A DNA stretch of 64,000 nucleotides, taken from contig CM048853.1 in NCBI GenBank assembly GCA_026545225.1, positions 17,548,755 to 17,612,754 on the forward strand. Reading direction: 5' to 3'. The notes under the pieces were generated by a model. That model did no database searches and had not been told where the DNA came from. It worked only from the letters and a program-made list of their open reading frames with translations. Position numbers and translations under genes: made by a program. How positions within the stretch are numbered: the first letter of the stretch is position 1; every line of letters starts with the position of its first letter. Origin of the DNA: Cornus controversa (taxonomy: Eukaryota > Streptophyta > Magnoliopsida > Cornales > Cornaceae). This document shows, one piece after another, positions 44,243-56,385 of the stretch.

Positions 44243-45469
44243 CACAAACCTCACACACTGCACTCACGAAGCTCACCAACATTTATGTTAACATTACTAA
44301 ACTATTACAAACCTAACCGGATAGTAAGCATAACAAAATATATACAAAAGTCCTCCTACATTTAAACATGTAATTCAAGTCATCATGTGTATAGGAAGCA
44401 TCTTGTTCAAAGCATATAGATCAGCACTCTAGCCGTTACCCTGAGCCAAATCTGGGCGGGAAAAAGAATAGGGGTGAAGCAAAATAGCCCAGTAGAGAAT
44501 TAACACTATCCTAAAATCTATAACAACATGGTATGCAAGACAACATAGATATATATTAATATGATTTAAAAATGAGGATAATATAAACAAAAAAGAATGA
44601 TAATGTCTCAACAAATTTATGATTAAAACCTTTTAAGACCCTTACTCAAAGTCTTTATTAACCTATAATGCATGAACCTTTTAGGGACTCACACCCAGGG
44701 ACCGTGCCCCCTATTAACGCATAATTCTTTTTAGGGACTTGCACATAGGGATCGTGCCCCTATTAACACATAATTCATTTTAGGGATTCACACCCAAGGG
44801 ACCTTGCCCCCTATTAATGCATAATTTCATAATCTGTACAATTTCTAAAAACAACTCCCAATACCATGTCTCCAGCTCTTCTCAATTCCATGTTATGTCA
44901 ATTCCATGATATGAATCTTTCTTTCATATCAATTATAATTTAATTCACAATAATAAATAGATAAGGCCTGCAATAAAATTATAATTTCTACAACCATATA
45001 TCTAAACAACATTTAAATTACATTTAATACACATATTACTATTTAGATAAATTAACAATTATATTAGATACAAATATCAAATAATGAAAGAAATGATTTA
45101 ATGATCAAAATAAGTAATTATAGCAAAACCTAAAACTAATCCCCTACCTCAAATGATAAGACTAATCATCTCTTTGTCAAGCCCCTTCTGTTCTCTTCTT
45201 TTCTCTTTATTCTAGTATTATATGCACACTATTGAATACATATGACATATATTATTAATCAACCCAAGTTGTTTTCGAAAAACCTTCATTGGATCTAAAT
45301 AAAACACTACACATACCTACCCAAGAAACTCACAAGCACTCGTACACCCATCCAACACTATTTTGTTGCTATTCCTTTACCTCTCTCTCTCTCTCTTCGT
45401 GTCTGGTCACATGGGCTGATTTATATATACTTATATGTATCTCCAGGAGATAAGAATGGAGTTTTTTTT

Positions 45470-45513
<44 letters not shown>

Positions 45514-45560
45514 AATCTTGTGTATATTAGGTTGGCTTAAACCTCCTAAACCCTCCATGT
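44243..45560 (-). mobile_element. LTR-like sequence, right arm of an inverted pair
   Basis: Reverse complement of much of 41,025-44,017: CACACACTGCACTCACGAAGC, the GTTACCCTGAGCC box, the tandem block and the AAGAGAAAAGAAGAGAAC-rich part all recur in mirrored order. It has no Athila insertion. It ends in a TA/CA microsatellite near 45,470-45,515. Confidence 0.65.
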
Positions 45561-45569
45561 CACACCTCA

Positions 45570-46333
45570 GCGTGACAATGGAGGCATGTCAGATTTGTCT
45601 AATACCTAATAAGGTATTTGTAAATTATATTTGGGGGCATGTCAAGATTGTCTAATACCTAATAAGATATTCATAAAATATGGATATAGGCATGTCAGGA
45701 TTGCCTAATACTTAATAAAAAATTTAGTTATGTGTTCAGGCATGTTAGGATTGCCACTTGTTTGAACTTAGAAACTTGTTCTACCTTTGTTGTGAAAATG
45801 GATGGGTTGGTTCAGAATATAGTTCTAATTATTTCTGAGACAAGAGATTAAATGATAAAATGATATAGTCATATCTATATATTTTTTACTGTCCTCATAT
45901 AGAGGGACCTTGCTCGTGGGTTTAACCCACTTTGATGATATTTCAGGTCCCAGGCCTAGTCCACTGCGAGGATAAAGTCTTGAATTGGTAGATTGTGATA
46001 GTCATCTTCTCTTATCAGTTTTCAGAGTAGGGACCTATTCCTTTCTTTATGTTCAAGATATGAACTTTATTGGAACTCTGTTTTAGATTATTTAATCTTT
46101 ATTATATTTTTAAGTTTGGGGGTCCTTAAGTTACATGACTTCCAAGTTGTAGTATTCAGACTCTCAATTTTATTTTATATTATTCATCCTCTCAGTTAAA
46201 GTTTTCTTTTCACACTTATTTATTTATTTTGTGATCCTGTACTCTGTGCTTGCATGCTATCAATTGTAGGTATTCCTTGTATTTTGTGTATGAGACTGGC
46301 TATCTCATGCATGAGATTGTAGGGAGTATTTCA
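45570..46333 (+). mobile_element. 3' part of an LTR related to the 36-kb solo LTR
   Basis: Homologous in the opposite orientation to 36,058-37,400: repeated AGGCATGTCAGGATTG units (45,589-45,780), GTGGGTTTAACCCACTTTG, TGTGTATGAGACTGGC and a closing GTATTTCA. The 5' part of the LTR was not found. It also contains an AAGTTTGGGGG motif near 46,113. Confidence 0.65.
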
Positions 46334-47181
46334 GGGTAGCCCCAGATTCGGTCCCACTACCACTTTCCATCTCCATCACATTCCATCAATCATTTGTATC
46401 CACTTCACTCCATGCAATACATTTATTGCAAACCCAATCTATGTTGGAACTGATTCCCTTTTACCGGCATACGTAGGCAACTTGGGCAACCCTAAGTTCA
46501 GTCATAGTTTTCCCAAAACTCGCCCTCCTCTTTCTTCCCTTCTTATGTATATACATATGCATATTAGATCCTTTTATGAACACAATCATATTTGAAGTAG
46601 AAAGTATTTTAAAAATTAGGTAACCGTACTCAGTACAGATGCTGTGGGGTGCCTAACACTTTCCCCAAACATAACCAATACCCTAAATCCATTAACTTGG
46701 TTTCGAAAGACCACATGGTAGTCATTCAATAGTGCCCTACAGGTACACTCTTACATTTTCGGTGACCTATCCCACTAGAACTCGATGTTAGGTGGAAAAT
46801 TCAAGAATACATCTCTTCGACCCTTACGACTCCAGTGTGCGCCGACCCCATTGTGATACACAAAACAATAGCTGGGCGACCTCAAAACCACAATGGGGTA
46901 CCGTTTGGCTCTGTTCACAGGTGTGATAGATGGCAAAATGACCATTTCAAAAAATTAGTTTACAATCCGTCCACCCAAATGGTAAATAGATCTTACCATC
47001 AAGTTCAAAGACACCAAAAACTCCAAAAATGACTACTCATGGGGACTGTAAACACCTAATTCTGCCCCAATCCTAAAAGGGGTTAAACTGGTCAACCCAA
47101 AAGTTTAACCAACAAACTGTTCATCAAATCGATGAATGACCCTTACCACCACGCTTCCAGGGTTCAAAAATTATAGAAAAC
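46334..47181 (+). mobile_element. Ogre/Tat-like fragment
   Basis: No gene. TTTACCGGCATACGTAGGCA and a TGGGGACTGTAAACACC stretch near 47,040 resemble LTR and leader parts of Ogre/Tat elements. An LTR may begin at about 47,048 (TGTAAACACCTAATT). Low-confidence assignment. Confidence 0.35.
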
Positions 47182-48650
47182 TGATAGGCGTTGAATGTTA
47201 CGCATTCTATCCTTTTAACTTGCATATTTTATCTCTTAGTAATAGATTATTTGTTATTTTACTTTGTATTTGTGTTTTTCTTATTTTCAGTTCTTTAATA
47301 GTAAATTCACTCAAATAATGAATTTTGGCCTTTTAAAGATGATATTTAAGAGGGTTAGAATAAGTCTACATCAATTGGATCAAGTCAAGTCAAATTTTCA
47401 TTTCAAAACAACCTAATGAAGAGACCTAAAAGAAGTGTAATTGCTTAAGAAAGTTATGGGTTGAAATCTAATTCTGCAAAAAAGAAAGTTTTGGACCCAT
47501 TTTTATATTCTACCCATAACTCTTTATTCGATTATCAAAATGGCCCAAACTTTTTTTTATATAGAACGAAATTCGATTCTGAATTTTTTTGTATTTCACG
47601 AAAATTTTGTGAAACGAACATTTACTACGTCAAAATTTGGGCCGAAGTTTAGTAGAAAAATCCACTTGATTGGGGCTGCAGAAAAACCCTAAGTCTTCTA
47701 TTTTGGTTTGAAATTTTCATATTTTATCTTGACATATAAAAGTGGCAAATTGGGGATGTTTTGGGGAATTTTTTGCTGAAGTATTAAAAAAATTTTGAGG
47801 AAAAGAAAGATTGGAGAACAAGAGTTAACACATCTTCCATAGAGATGATATATTCTTCATCAACCATTGAGATGTCTTCTTCCACCATGAGCGGCTAGTT
47901 CTTCTACTAAGGTTTTGATGTTACCTTAACTAAGCATTAATGGTTTGATTGTTCTAATTATTGAGAATTTTTATATTTATGCATAGATTGTGTAATTTAG
48001 AGGATTCTATTAAGAATTGATCTATAAAATTTATATTCAATTTCAATTATTTCCTATCTTATCTTAGATATTTAGTTGTTGTGATTGAACTCAATCCCTT
48101 TTATGTTCTATGACTATGATAGTGATAATTACACAATAGTATTAATTGAATATATAATTAAGGTTTTGATGAATTATGCCTAAAGAAGATGGATCATTCT
48201 ATACCCTAGAGTAGAATAGATAGGTAGATGATGCATGCTAATTGAAGATAGTTTATACTTAGCATTGATTATATATAATCTTTCTTGTTAATTGAATGTG
48301 AGCTTGTAGCCACCAAAACATATGCACGATATAACTACTCATAATTGGTTTAATTGTCCATTGATTGCGAGGTTAGTGGTGAAGTCAAAAACCCTAGTCT
48401 TATCTCATCCTTATCTTCACTCATTAGATTTACTTGCTTCCAATTTAATTGTATTTACTTAGTTAATTATTAAAGTTAGAAATAAAAATCTGCAATCCAC
48501 TTTTATTAATCTAGTTAGAACTCATTTTATAATTCAAATATAAGCATAATACTCAATCTCTGTGGTTCGACACCCTCACTTTAATCCTATCCAACTAGGA
48601 TTCGTGCTATTGCGAGTGATATTTTTAATTGACATACTAAACCACAATTT
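47182..48650 (+). mobile_element. Diverged Athila-type LTR
   Basis: Starts TGATAGGCGTTGAATGTTACG, the same as the sense start of the Athila-1 LTR, and follows it at low identity through TTCGTGCTATTGCGAGTG near 48,600. It is orientated on the plus strand. The 3' end is unclear and no target duplication could be confirmed. Confidence 0.7.
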
Positions 48651-49381
48651 GAAACACTATAGTATCGACACATTTTTTTATTCAGACAACCTTCTGACCA
48701 AAACCCTAATTCAAGGACAAAATAGTCTTTTCACTACGTACAGGGAAAATCTTTGTTTGTGTTATCCTAGTTTTCTTGTCACTTTTTTGGGTAATCGGGA
48801 TGTCTAGGGCTTTGCCTCGACTAATCCCCGAAACATCATACAAAGCATCCCCCCACACGAATCAGGTAAAACTCGACTTGCGCCGCAGTGTGACCCCTAA
48901 AGAATTGTTTACTCTTTAGGGAAGTAGAACCTTAAAATTGATGCTTCACGACCAAGTGACTTTACCACTAAATTCAACCCTTTAATTTTTCTTGTTCTTT
49001 TTGCATTTTTTTTTAAAAAAAATGTTGGTGGTTTTTGATAGAATTGAAAATTTAGAGCTGAAAATCATGATCCTAAAGAATAGTGATTTAAAATTGAAAA
49101 AAACCAATTTAATAGTGAAATTTTAGTACTAAATGTTTAGGTGGTCTTTTATGAAATTGAAGAAATAATCCAGTTAAATTTAAGAACCACTTCCATCGAA
49201 TGAATAGTTAGGTTCTTCATTAAAATTCAGGATGCTTTCAAATGAAATTTGTTGTAGTTTTTCTCAAGTGTATAGAAAAATTGAGTCCACAAATCCAATT
49301 ACATACTAAACTATCTTTGAACCTTGGAAATAAATATAAAACAAAAAAATGCAATTAAAAGCTTCGTCTCGCATAATAGTC

Positions 49382-49418
<37 letters not shown>

Positions 49419-49499
49419 TATATGTTTGTGTGACGATATTTGAAATAATTAGGAAAAGTTATAATAAAGTCACCCTTGTGTTAATAATTTTTTACTCTT
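48651..49499. other. Unassigned intergenic sequence
   Basis: No gene seen. The left part (to about 48,960) may be more of the Ogre/Tat-like fragment. The rest is AT-rich, with a TA microsatellite at 49,386-49,412. Confidence 0.4.
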
Positions 49500-50512
49500 T
49501 GCCAAAAAATTATGCTTGACTAGGTTGAACGAAATTTAATTCTGGACACTTTTGTATGTCATGTAAATTTTGTGAATCGGACTTCTACTGGGTCAAAATT
49601 TAGGCTGAACATCAGCAGAAAAATTCACCTGTTTAGGGCTGCAGAAAAATCCTAATTATCTCCTAATTGGATTAGGACTTTATGTATTCTATTGGGGTAT
49701 AAAATGGCGAATTAGAGGCTGTTTTAGGGGAGAAAAAAGAAGAGGAGATCAGGGTAAAGAAGATAGAATCAATCCGGGTTTTATTTATTTTATTTCATTA
49801 TGTCTTTTATTTATTTGTTATCTTCTTCTACCATGTGTAACTAAACTCCTCAACTAGGGTTGAGGAGGAAACCTTCATTAATGAAGTGAAGTTCTTTTGT
49901 TCATTAATTGATTCTCATGTGTATGATTTAAATGCTTATGATTTTCGCTTCTTGTGATTAATTATTTTATAGTTCTTTCACCATCTATATCATGAATATG
50001 TGGTTGTTAGAAAGTATTATAATTAATCTAAGCTTGGGTTTGTATTTCTTAAAAGTGATAATCTTTGATCCTATGTTTTTCATTAAATTGGATACATTAA
50101 GATGCTTAGAATTTTACATTAGTGAAGCAAAGAAAAATCTACATTTTTAATATATTTTTCATAGTACTTTATTGTTAAATCTTGAGTAAGCAATAGATTG
50201 ATTTCTTGATTGCTACTCTAAATTTAAGGATTAATAAATGAATATTAGAAGCTTCATGGATTTAATGGTGGTGGAATCCAAAACCTTAGTTATGTTCTCT
50301 ATTTTATTTCAATAGTATTATTTTATTTGCATGTTAGTTTAATTTCTCTCAAATCAACCAACTTTTTTTTAAACTAGATTAGTTTTAAATTAATTTGAAT
50401 TTGTATTAATTTTTCTTCTCAAAGCATTCCCTTGGCTTTGACCTCATTCTTGCCAATCTATACTTCAATAGATTCGTACACTTGCGAGCTATTTTACACT
50501 TTCAAAACAACA
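49500..50512 (+). mobile_element. Athila-type LTR fragment
   Basis: Shares with the sense strand of the Athila-1 LTR the segment TCCTAATTGGATTAGGACT and its neighbours. It is followed by a decayed primer site at 50,522-50,539 (TTGCAACGTTGCCAGGGA, 14 of 18 bases of the tRNA-Asp type). About 150 bp of leader remains after it. The 5' end is uncertain. Confidence 0.65.
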
Positions 50513-50690
50513 TCAAGTTTTTTGCAACGTTGCCAGGGAATCGCAAACAAGAAACTAATCAAGTTTCAATTGATTTAATTCATTTATTAGTTATAATTTA
50601 GTTTTTTTTTATTATTATAAAAAAGAAAAAAAATCTTTCCAAATTTATTTATTTAGTTATTTTTTATTAGATAGATACAATTTAATGCAC

Positions 50691-51588
50691 ATGAATTCGA
50701 TAAAATCATCAATTAACATGAATTGACCCAATTAAAAGTGCAAGACTTACATTCTAGCAATTCTAAACATGCTAAACAACATAGTTCACATCAATTCCAA
50801 AGGAATCGATGATAAGATGGAGAGAATACCCCTACCTCAAGTTTGGAAGCCTTCCAAGCAATCTCCAAAAATCACCAAACTCCAAGTTTGTTCAAATTGC
50901 GATTTCTTTCCATAGAATCGTAGATCGGGTCGAGGAGAATACACTTTCCTTCTTGGATGAAGCCCAAATCTACACTTTCATAACTCTCAATTTTTGGAAC
51001 TCTCACTTAGGGGACTTTGAACCCACCAATGTATAGAGGAGGAAGAGAGGAGAAATTTTTCCTCTTGAGACAAGCTCTAAATCACACCCTAAGGTGATGA
51101 AAATCAAAAGAGAAGCTTGGGAAAGAAAGAGAGTTTTCAATGGCAGAATTTTGTATCTCTCTCCCTTGTCCCAGCCATATACATATCTATATATACTACC
51201 TCACTAAGAGCAAATGACCATTTTACCCTTAAGTCACTTAACATACCTTCCTGGGCTCCCTTTTTTATTTTGAAAACTCCTACGGCCTCAAAATTGCATC
51301 CTTAACTCATTAAACATTTTGTTACACTCAAAATCAAAAATAATTATTTTTCAAAAAAATTTTAAATTTTTGGGCCCACCCTGACCGCGTCCCTGGCCCC
51401 GGTTTGACAAAAAAGTCAAACTTATCCAAATGTTTCAAAAACTTTCAAAAATCTTAAATTAACCTTCTAAACATGTTTCCCATGCTCGAAACATCCATCA
51501 CATCACTCGAAACACATATATAGGGGAAAATTAAAAAAAAATGAAAAATCGGTCAAATTTGGTCACGATCTTTACAAAATGTGTAACA
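50691..51588 (-). mobile_element. LTR-like fragment, possibly Tekay type
   Basis: On the minus strand it appears to start TGTTACACATTTTG and contains GACCAAATTTGACCG, resembling the start region of the 56-kb solo LTR. No gene, no ends confirmed. Confidence 0.35.
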
Positions 51589-51799
51589 AAAGTTATCAAC
51601 TAATTAAATAAGGTTTAAGTACATAAAACACCCCTCACTATATATAAAATGTGCAAAAACATCCTTTGATGTTCAACTAACTCCCTACGATTTTAAAATT
51701 GTTCAAATAAGGACAAATGATTAATTTTTAAGTACTAAAAATAAGAAATGACAAAAATACCCTTATGGAATGAAAAAAAAATTAAGAACAAAACACGAC

Positions 51800-51900
51800 T
51801 CTCTCTCTCTCCTCGTTCATCAGCTCTCTCTCTCTCTCTCTCTCTCTCCACGATTTCACTCTCTCTCTATCTTCCTGTATTCACTCTATCTCTCTCTACA
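51800..51900. repeat. CT microsatellite
   Basis: CTCTCTCT runs inside the Mutator-like element. Confidence 0.85.
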
Positions 51901-52074
51901 ATTTTGTTGTTGTCTTATTATTTATTTCTTCATTAATGGTAGTAAATTGGGGCATTTATTGTGGATTGAAGGATAGATGCATTCATGTGATGAATTAATG
52001 TATGATTTGGGTGGATTAATGATGGTTTGAGGTTGAATTTGGTGGGGACAAAACAATACAAGGGTGTGTGAAAC

Positions 52075-52269
52075 AGTGTGTGTATATATATCAGTGTATG
52101 CATATGTGTGTGTATATATATGATGATATAATAGTGTGTGTAACAGAGAGTGTGTGTATATATATAACAAAAGGGTGTGTGTACATATATGATGATATAA
52201 TAATGTGTATGTGTGTGTAACAAAGTGTGTGTGTATATGATGATATATAACTTTGTGTGTGTGTGTGTG

Positions 52270-52301
<32 letters not shown>

Positions 52302-52310
52302 AAATTGTTT
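52075..52310. repeat. TG/TA microsatellite
   Basis: Alternating TGTGTG and TATATA runs with ATGATGATAT spacers inside the Mutator-like element. Reading frames rich in T, H and Y on the minus strand are artefacts. Confidence 0.85.
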
Positions 52311-52705
52311 GTATGATTTGGGTTCTCTCTCTTCGATTCTTTCTCTCTCATCCATTTTTTTTATAATAGTATATGTAGAGATTTAGTTTCCTTAATAGTC
52401 TCTTTGGAAGGTTATCTTGAGTTTAAAATAGTAAATTTAGTTTTCTAATTAATTTTATGGTTATGTTTATGGTAGACAAGAGAGCGAAACAAGATCTTAA
52501 CTCGAGGGGTAATTTCAGAATTTTAAAAGAAATTTAAGTCAAGCATGCCGGTTAACGATCATATTTGAACGAAATCTAATCAGAGGGGGGTATTTGCACA
52601 TCAGAGACAACTGGTGAATGGTGATATGAGCATACTAAATTAGAGGGGTGTTTTTACACTTTTGTATATAGCGAATATGCTTTATGCACTTAACCCATTA
52701 AGTAA

Positions 52706-53421
52706 AAACAAATATGCATATGTATAAGTATTATCATTTAATTTGGATTGGTTCATTTTTTGGACCCTTCAACTGCAAACCGAGCCATTTCTGGTAGTTT
52801 TGGATCCAAACCATTATGTACCAAATTGATTCAAACCGTATGGTTTGAATTAGTTTAGATTGGTCAAACAATGTGAACTATTGTATGTGCACTCCTTTTT
52901 TTTATTCATTGCCAAGAAACTCATGCACCCGTAAATGAGAAGTTAAAAAGTCCTCTTCGCACTCGAGGGCGGACCTATGTGGAGACCAAGGGGGGCCATG
53001 CCCCCCCCCCCCCCCCCAAAAAAAATAAATCAAATTCCTATTTTATAAGGTCCTAAAATAGTTGAAATTAAAATTACTAAAAGATTTACATACCAAAAAC
53101 ATATTTGGCCCCCCTCAAGATTTTGAAAATCCCTATTTAATAGGGCCTTATGAATAGTTGAAAAGATTTACTTACAAAAAAAATACATGAATAGGTAACT
53201 CTCATAAAGCTAAAAAATAATCTCAATTTGAAATATTTTAAGCTTCATTTTGGAGATCTAGATTTATATATATATATATATATGGGAATATAATTCATAT
53301 TTTTCTTCTCGTTGTTTTACTATTTTTGATGTTTAGATGGTTTTTTGTCCACTTATATATATATATGTATTTTATGTATGCCAAAATTAGATATAATTCT
53401 ATATGCATGGAATATTAAATA
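52706..53421. other. Unassigned AT-rich stretch with poly-C tract
   Basis: No gene. A G6-CATG-C17-like palindrome at about 52,990-53,018 and a second CCCCCC tract near 53,108 hint at the end of a short DNA element. TA microsatellite at 53,263-53,283. Confidence 0.4.
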
Positions 53422-54603
53422 TGTGAGATATAAATTTGTAATTGGCATATTTCGGTGATCAAAACCTAATTGATTGAGTTGTAATTTTTGATTTGTTCTT
53501 TGTATCGATCATCGACTACTACGAGCTAATATTCAAGTGCATGGATGCAGACAAATCAGTAAGAACACCATATAGTACAGGTAAGTATGGTGAGGACACT
53601 CTGTACTTTTTAGTTCTGAGCCTATTTTGAAAAACCAGGGTTTAAATGAAAATTTTAGGGTTTTTCAAAGTAGGACCAGTCCCCAATATTTAGGACCGGT
53701 CCAACTTTTCTCGGCAGTTTAGTTTCTGCAAGTTTTCAAAAAGTTCCACCGGTCCTATTTATTTGGCACCAATCCCACTTAGCCTGATCTAAATAGGAAA
53801 TAGATTTTGACAAAAATCCTGATTCCTATTGGGTTTGAAATTTCTAGGAAAGTTCTATTTTGGTATTTAACTCCTTTTCCAAGTAGAATTAGAACTTCCT
53901 TACCTATATATATGTATTCATATTTTCTCTACAAAGACGCCCTGGAATATTATTTTTAGAGAGAGAAAGTATATACAATATAATTGGGGCATTATATTTT
54001 TAAGAACACACATCCATACTTCACGAGTGATATTTAGGATGGTGTTCTACTTCTGATTAGCTGCTCAGAGACTGCATCAAATCTATTTGCTGATCAGAAC
54101 ATTGGATTGAAGGTTCTTCGCTTGCTTGCTTGCTGAGGAAAAAAGGTAACCAGATTGCACTACGAAGGAAACAAAATACTTGCTGAGTATTTTGGTTCTT
54201 CCAGCAACCTTTCTGTAAGGGTGGTGACATTAGCCGAAAGCCTGCAGCAGTTGGACGTGTTGTCGCAATCATAAGCCTGAGGTGTTTCGCATCAGATCCT
54301 TGACAGAGTGAAGAGGGGTGTGAGACTGAGACAGAGTTTGTCGTACTTTGCTTCATCATAGTGAATTGGTTTCCTGAGGCGTGCCGCCTCCCTCCGTGGT
54401 TTTTTTCGCCTTGGGTTTCCACGTATATCTGGTGCATTCTTTTCTTTACTTGCACTTTATTTATTTGCTTGCTTTAATTATTTGATTAATTGGACTAAAA
54501 ATTGAATTAATTAAAATTAAGCAAATGAGCAAGTGATCTTATTCACCCCCCCTCTGGGTTCTAAAATACTTTTCGCAACCACTTTCGCACCGCGCAACTC
54601 ACA
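53422..54603 (+). mobile_element. SIRE-like copia 5' LTR, plus copy
   Basis: 1182 bp, ends TGTGAG...CTCACA, closely similar to the reverse complement of 27,878-29,065. GGACCGGTCC-type boxes lie near 53,680-53,760. The primer site follows two bases later. Confidence 0.92.
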
Positions 54604-54605
54604 AT

Positions 54606-54616
54606 TGGTATCAGAG
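54606..54616 (+). other. Copia primer-binding site
   Basis: TGGTATCAGAG, the initiator tRNA-Met type, as at 27,864. Confidence 0.9.
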
Positions 54617-54692
54617 TAGTGTTCTCTAATTTGTGAGTAGTTCCTTGCGAAGTATTTTTAAAATCAATTTTTTTTTTGTTTTAAAAAATTAT

Positions 54693-56380
54693 CATGGAAT
54701 CTAGTATGAAAGAGGGTGGAACGATTCAGTGAACTCCTTTGTTTGATGGTTCAAATTATACTTTCTGGAAGTCTCGCATGAAAGCCTTTTTAAAATCTTA
54801 AGGAGAGAGAGTTTGGATGGCTATAGAGAATGGCTATAAAAGTCCTACCATTACCACTGGTGATGGTGATGGTGATGCTGTTGTGACTGCAGAGAAGGAT
54901 AAGGCAACATGGTCTAATGCTGAACATGAAGATGCCAATAATAACAACAAGGGTTTATATGCTATATTTAATTCTGTTGTTCCTTTTGAATTTGCTAGAA
55001 TTTTTGCATGTTTCACTTCAAAAGAAGCATGGGATATTTTACAGGTAACTCATGAGGGTACCACCAAGGTAAGGAGATCGAAGCTATAAATGCTTGCCAC
55101 TAAATTTGAAACAATTAGAATGGATGAAGATGAGATGTTTTCTGATTTTTATTCTAGCCTTAATGATATTGTTCAAAGTAGTGCTAACCTTGGTGAGAAA
55201 ATTCCTTCTTTTCAGATTATTAGAAAAATCATGAGATCATTGCCTGATAGGTTCCAAGCTAAGTTGGAAGCCTTAGATGAGAGCAGAGATGTAGATTCTA
55301 TGGAGGTGGCTGAGTTAGTTGGATCAATTCAAACTTTTGAGATGAAATATCCAAAGCTTCAGAAATCAAAAAAATTGGCTTTAAAAATATCAAAGACTTC
55401 AAAGTCTTCAAGTTTGTCAAATTGTTCAAATTCTTCAAAATCTGAAGTTGAAAAAATTGAAAGGTTTGAATATGATTCAGATAATGATGTTGCACTCCTT
55501 GCTAGAAAATTTAGAAAGATTCTTGAATATGAAAAAGGTAAAAATTTGAGAAAAGAAAATCCTTCTAAATTCTGGAATCAAAGCTCATCATCCAAAGATA
55601 AGGAAAGGAAAGAGAAAGAAGATGACTCTAAGGAAATTGAGGTTACTTGTTGGACATGTGGTGGTAAAGGTCATACATCTAATCAATGTCCAAGTCCTAA
55701 GAAAAATAGCTTTAGTGCAAAGAAAATTTCAAACAAGAAAGTTATGAAAGCTATTATTTCTGAGTCTGAATCTTCTAACTCTGATAGTGATTCTTCTATT
55801 GAGAATGATTTTCTTGCTTTTGTTGTTTTATTGAATGGTGATACTGCTAATGATTCTTCTTCTGATGTAGGTGAAACAGAGAAATACACTACTCTCAGTC
55901 AAGTAGGGTCTGACGATTCAGAAGTTAAGCAGTCTGATGAAGAACCATGTGAAAGCAAGCTACCAGAACTTTTTGAGAAATTGCTGGAAGCTTATAATAA
56001 AAAACCTGAGAAGCTGAAGCAAGAAAAATCTGAGAAAGAGACATTGAAGAAAAAGAATGAAGATCAAGTGAAGTTGATTGAAGAAAGTAAAGCTGAAGTT
56101 CTGAATCTTCAAGGCAAAGTCAAGTTTCTTGAAAGCGAGGTAAGTCAAGCTATTTCTGCTAAAGATGTTCTTGTTGCTAGAATTAATTTTCTTGAGCCTA
56201 AATTGAAAAAATCACAAGAAAAATTAATTGCTTTTACTTCTGGACAGATTAAGCTTGATAGCATGATTAGTGTTGGTAAGCCTGTAGGAGATAAGACTGG
56301 ATTAGGTTTTGTTGGATCATCATCTAAAGAAAACACTATTTTTGTTAAACCCAAGAACTTGAATGTGTCTGAACCCAAAC
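54693..56380 (+). pseudogene. SIRE-like copia gag, part before the insertion
   Basis: Ty1/copia gag of SIRE/Maximus style. In order: MESSMKEGG-type start, a UBN2-like region (NNNKGLYAIFNSV, SKEAWDILQVTHEGTTKVR, RKIMRSLPDRF), a CX2CX4HX4C zinc knuckle (CWTCGGKGHTSNQC, 55,648-55,689), an acidic and serine-rich stretch, and a long coiled coil (about 55,950-56,230). A few breaks. The coding region is cut by a solo LTR at 56,386; gag sequence goes on at 60,485. Confidence 0.85.
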
Positions 56381-56385
56381 CTAAG

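Larger units (their letters stand above)
51612..52696. mobile_element. Non-autonomous Mutator-like DNA transposon
   Basis: 1085 bp with diverged terminal inverted repeats of about 50 bp: GGTTTAAGTACATAAA at the left and the reverse complement of GGGTTAAGTGCATAAA at the right. Both continue into CTATATA-AAA-TGTGCAAAAACA-type sequence. The flanks ATTAAATAA (51,603-51,611) and ATTAAGTAA (52,697-52,705) match at eight of nine bases, as expected for a Mutator-type 9-bp duplication. There is no transposase frame. The interior holds CT runs (51,800-51,900) and TGTG/TATA runs (52,075-52,310). It could also be called a MITE. Confidence 0.65.

Noticed and set aside
47177-48700. A target duplication AAAAC around the Athila-type LTR at 47,182
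   Set aside because: An AAAAC occurs near 48,693, but the preceding bases do not give a CA end, so the match is probably chance.
51922-52355. Frames rich in T, H, Y and I on the minus strand
   Set aside because: Products of TG/TA microsatellites.
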